Origin: Linderina pennispora
Taxonomy: Eukaryota; Kickxellomycota; Kickxellomycetes; Kickxellales; Kickxellaceae
Length of the DNA: 64,000 nt
Reading direction: 5' to 3'
Assembly: GCF_002104995.1 (NCBI RefSeq)
Contig: NW_024468275.1
Coordinates: 21,227 to 85,226, forward strand
The notes beneath the pieces are model-generated. The model saw nothing but the letters and a program-made list of their open reading frames with translations, searched no databases and had not been told where the DNA came from. Position numbers and translations under genes: made by a program. Below, in pieces: positions 61,620 through 64,000 of the stretch. Position 1 is the stretch's first letter; the number at the start of each line of letters is the position of its first letter.

Positions 61620-63814
61620 ATGTACATGCGCAAAACAACACCCACAACGCACCGGCGCGGACTGACACCACGGGTGCTGGAGCTGAGCCGGCAGCTCAAT
61701 GGTATTGAGTTCAAAGAGCCGGTGGGCAGCGAGGAGGCAGTGGGGAGTCCGCGGGTACCGTCGGCATACAGGGCCTCGCCTCCGGTGAGCCACGACAGCG
61801 GGCTGCGGCTGCGCGAGCGGCTGCGAGTACCAGTCAGCGAGCCTGGGGATCTACGGGGGCTGGAGCTGGTGGAGGCCGGCGCGCGTGGACACAACGTACC
61901 GGGAGGCGGCCGAGTCGTCGGACTACCGGCAGCGGCGGCGAGGTGGCGACTCGATCGGGTCTGACATAAGCTCGGTGGAGCAAGCGCTAGAGGGGCGGAC
62001 GATCACGATCCCGCCGTTTCTGGCAACGCTGGGGGCGGGCGAGGGCGAGCCGGCGGAGCGGGCGCCGCTGCTGGCAGAGACGCGCAAGCTGGCGGCATTG
62101 CAGCGGCGGGTGCATGAGAGCTGGAGCGAGGTGGGCGCGTCGATGCGGGCGGTGCGGGTGCTGGTGGTGAGCAACGGCGGGCTGCCGGCGGTAGACCAGC
62201 AGGCGCGTGGGCGGCTGTGGCTGGCGATGCTGGAGGTGCGGGCGACGGGTGTCGAGGGCTACGAGCGAGCGCTGGGGCTGTGCCCGTCGGCGTGTGCGGG
62301 TAAAATCAACAACGACGCGTTCCGCACGCTGGCAGGCGACAGCGAGTTCCGCAAGACCGTCACCACTGAGTCGGTGGTCCGGGTGCTGAATGCGCTGCTG
62401 AGCGCCCCGGGTAAGTGAATAGTGCAGGCGGGGGCAGGGCGGTCTATTGGACCGGGGGGATGTAGTGTGGGCGGAGTTTGCGTAATTGCTAGGCGCCTCC
62501 CCATGCGGGCTTCTCTGAAGCAGCCTGCAACCATCGATACTACACTGAAAGCTGAGTTTGTTTATCTTTTTTACCCTCGTAGATCGGTCAGCCAGCGATC
62601 CCCCGCGGTATGTGCAGGGCATGAACACACTATTGGCACCGTTCCTGTATGTGATGGACGAGAGCGCTGCGTTCTATGCGTTCCGCCAGTTTCTTCGCAA
62701 CGAGTGTCCGCTTTACGCGCGGCCGTCGCTGCCGGGCGTCCATGCGTGTGTGCAGCTGGTGGACGAGTGCCTGGCGTTTGTGGACCCACAGCTGTACTCG
62801 CATCTGCGGCGACACGGCGCAGTGGCCAAAATCTACGCGTTCCCAGCAGCGATGACGCTGAGCGCCAATGTGGGTCCGCTGCGCCAGGTCGTGCGGCTGT
62901 GGGACTTTCTGCTGGCGTTCGGTGTGCATCTGAACGTGGTCTGCATCGTGGCCCAGCTGCTGTCGATGCGTGAGCTCCTGGCCACGACGACCTCGCCGAT
63001 GCTGTTCCTGCGGTCGTTTCCGCCGCTGCGGGCTGCGAGTGTGATCCGCCGCACGCGCGAGCTGTACGAGCTTCTGCCGGAGCCGCTGCGGCGCCGCATC
63101 AAGCGCCATGCCCACGACCCGGCGCTGGCCGAGCTTCTGGCCGGAGCCCCGCCGGTGGCCGACCCGGCGGAGAGCTCTCTGAAGCGCGACCACTCGCCGC
63201 AGCTGGGCAGCCCCTGCAACAGCAATGCCAGCAGCCGCAAGTCGAGCGGGTCGGGGCGCCCGCGTGCCAAGACGTTTACCAGCGGCCAGAAGCGCATCCG
63301 GACGACGGGGGCATATGGCGAGCTGGGGCTGGGCATTGCGAGGCCCGCGCAGCCGCATGTTGGGTCGGTGAATGCCCGGCGCGGGAAGCGGCTGGTGGCG
63401 GGCTCCGAGGCCCTGTGGCTGCTGGAGCGCCGTCTGTCGGCCGAGTTCGAACCCCCCGCGTTGTGGAGGGCGAGCAGTGACTTTTGTGGTGGTTTCGGAT
63501 GGTCTTTCCGAGAGTTGGCTGGCTGCGATGTGGGGCCCCACACGCAGCTACTCCAGCCCTCTCCTCGGCATTGCTCCCATCCCGGCGATTTGGCCACCGG
63601 TTTTTTCAACCCATGTATTGGCTGCACATGGCCTGATCTTGATTGGATCCTCCCCACATCTCCCTTGGTTTCTTTTGTCGTATGTGGCCGATCTTTCTTT
63701 CCTCCTCGCGGCTTGGTGGTCTTGCAGCCATTATGCATTGCGAAAATTTGTAAACCTAGAAGCTCCTCTTTCCTTTTTCCTCCTCACCTCTTTTATTGCA
63801 TTTTTGTTTTCTAA
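61620..63814 (+). CDS. BUB2-like TBC-domain GTPase-activating protein
   Basis: A Rab-GAP fold protein related to yeast Bub2, which with Bfa1 holds back mitotic exit. A clear intron (62411-62582, GTAAGT...TAG) joins SVVRVLNALLSAP to DRSASDPPRYVQGMN. The TBC core follows: YVQGMNTLLAPFLYVM, KIYAFPAAMTLSA, LWDFLLAFGVHLNVVCIVAQ, TSPMLFLRSFPPL. The 5' part is unsure: ATG 61620 and the core are in different frames, which a 49-nt intron 61785-61833 (GTGAGC...CAG) would fix; a frameshift is the alternative. The N-terminal extension is longer than in known BUB2. The last ~100 codons before TGA 63812 look noncoding, so the true stop may be earlier. Confidence 0.7.
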
Positions 63815-63922
63815 AAATACGGCGTTTTTATTATCATTATTCCCCGTCCGCCTTCAATTCGTGCTAATTTAACGACCTCTGCACACCCAAAAACACCTGG
63901 CCTTTTACTTGTTTTGTGCATT

Positions 63923-64000
63923 ATGACAACCTTTGAGAGCATTCCAGTAACAGCAACCTCTCGCCGCAAAGGTAACAACACTGCCTCCACGCTGCTTGCC
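63923..64000 (+). CDS. Start of a further gene, cut by the window edge
   Basis: ATG 63923 opens a frame that stays open to the window end (26 codons, polar, Thr/Ser/Asn-rich). It is preceded by a T/C-rich leader. Too short to identify. Confidence 0.35.
   Translation, partial: MTTFESIPVTATSRRKGNNTASTLLA

Overview
The window looks like nuclear DNA of an early-diverging, filamentous-type fungus; a Kickxellales/Coemansia-like origin is my best guess (inference from overall gene content, not proven). Genes are GC-rich, densely packed and mostly intronless or with a few short GT-AG introns. They encode typical eukaryotic proteins (Elongator ELP3, a BUB2-type TBC GAP, an FHF-complex FHIP protein, DGAT2, a mitochondrial seryl-tRNA synthetase, a P450, an ABCC transporter) and there is a nuclear tRNA-Glu(CTC). 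AT-rich transposon islands separate the gene blocks.

Layout. 1-4441: 3' end of an FHIP gene, a transposon-filled spacer and CorA magnesium transporter copy 1. 4811-8750: Tc1-like elements, small hairpin elements (MITEs) and tRNA-Glu. 9183-16099: mitochondrial SerRS, a frameshifted acyl-CoA ligase, DGAT2, a small ORF and a vezatin-like protein. 16108-25135: a transposon island holding a fold-back Tc1 derivative, an AT-rich element with a DDE transposase and extra ORFs, an intact-ended but dead Tc1, and several MITEs. 25135-33061: CorA copy 2 and a complete FHIP gene, both on the minus strand, so 1-4441 and 25135-29143 are the two arms of a large inverted duplication. 33333-41584: ELP3, a dysferlin-domain gene with a 39-nt exon, CorA copy 3 and a Pex8-like gene. 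43299-53120: a P450, two members of a small DUF6593-like family, a secreted M28 aminopeptidase and a broken ABCC transporter. 53121-59455: more DUF6593-like paralogs, intact and broken. 59785-64000: a GPI-anchored-type protein, a BUB2-like GAP and the start of one more gene.

Themes. (1) CorA is present three times; copies 1 and 2 differ from copy 3 mainly in a ~96-bp block over the first membrane helix. (2) Several neighbours suggest peroxisome or organelle biology (dysferlin/peroxin-domain protein, Pex8-like protein, vezatin/Inp2-like protein); this is an inference. (3) A DUF6593-like family has expanded to at least six members, with TATA boxes about 60-90 bp before most ATGs. (4) The AT-rich element at 17559-20890 carries a DDE transposase, a long unrecognised ORF split by a MITE whose removal restores the frame, and an opposite-strand ORF; its long ORFs are interrupted only by TAG. 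It is the least explained object in the window.
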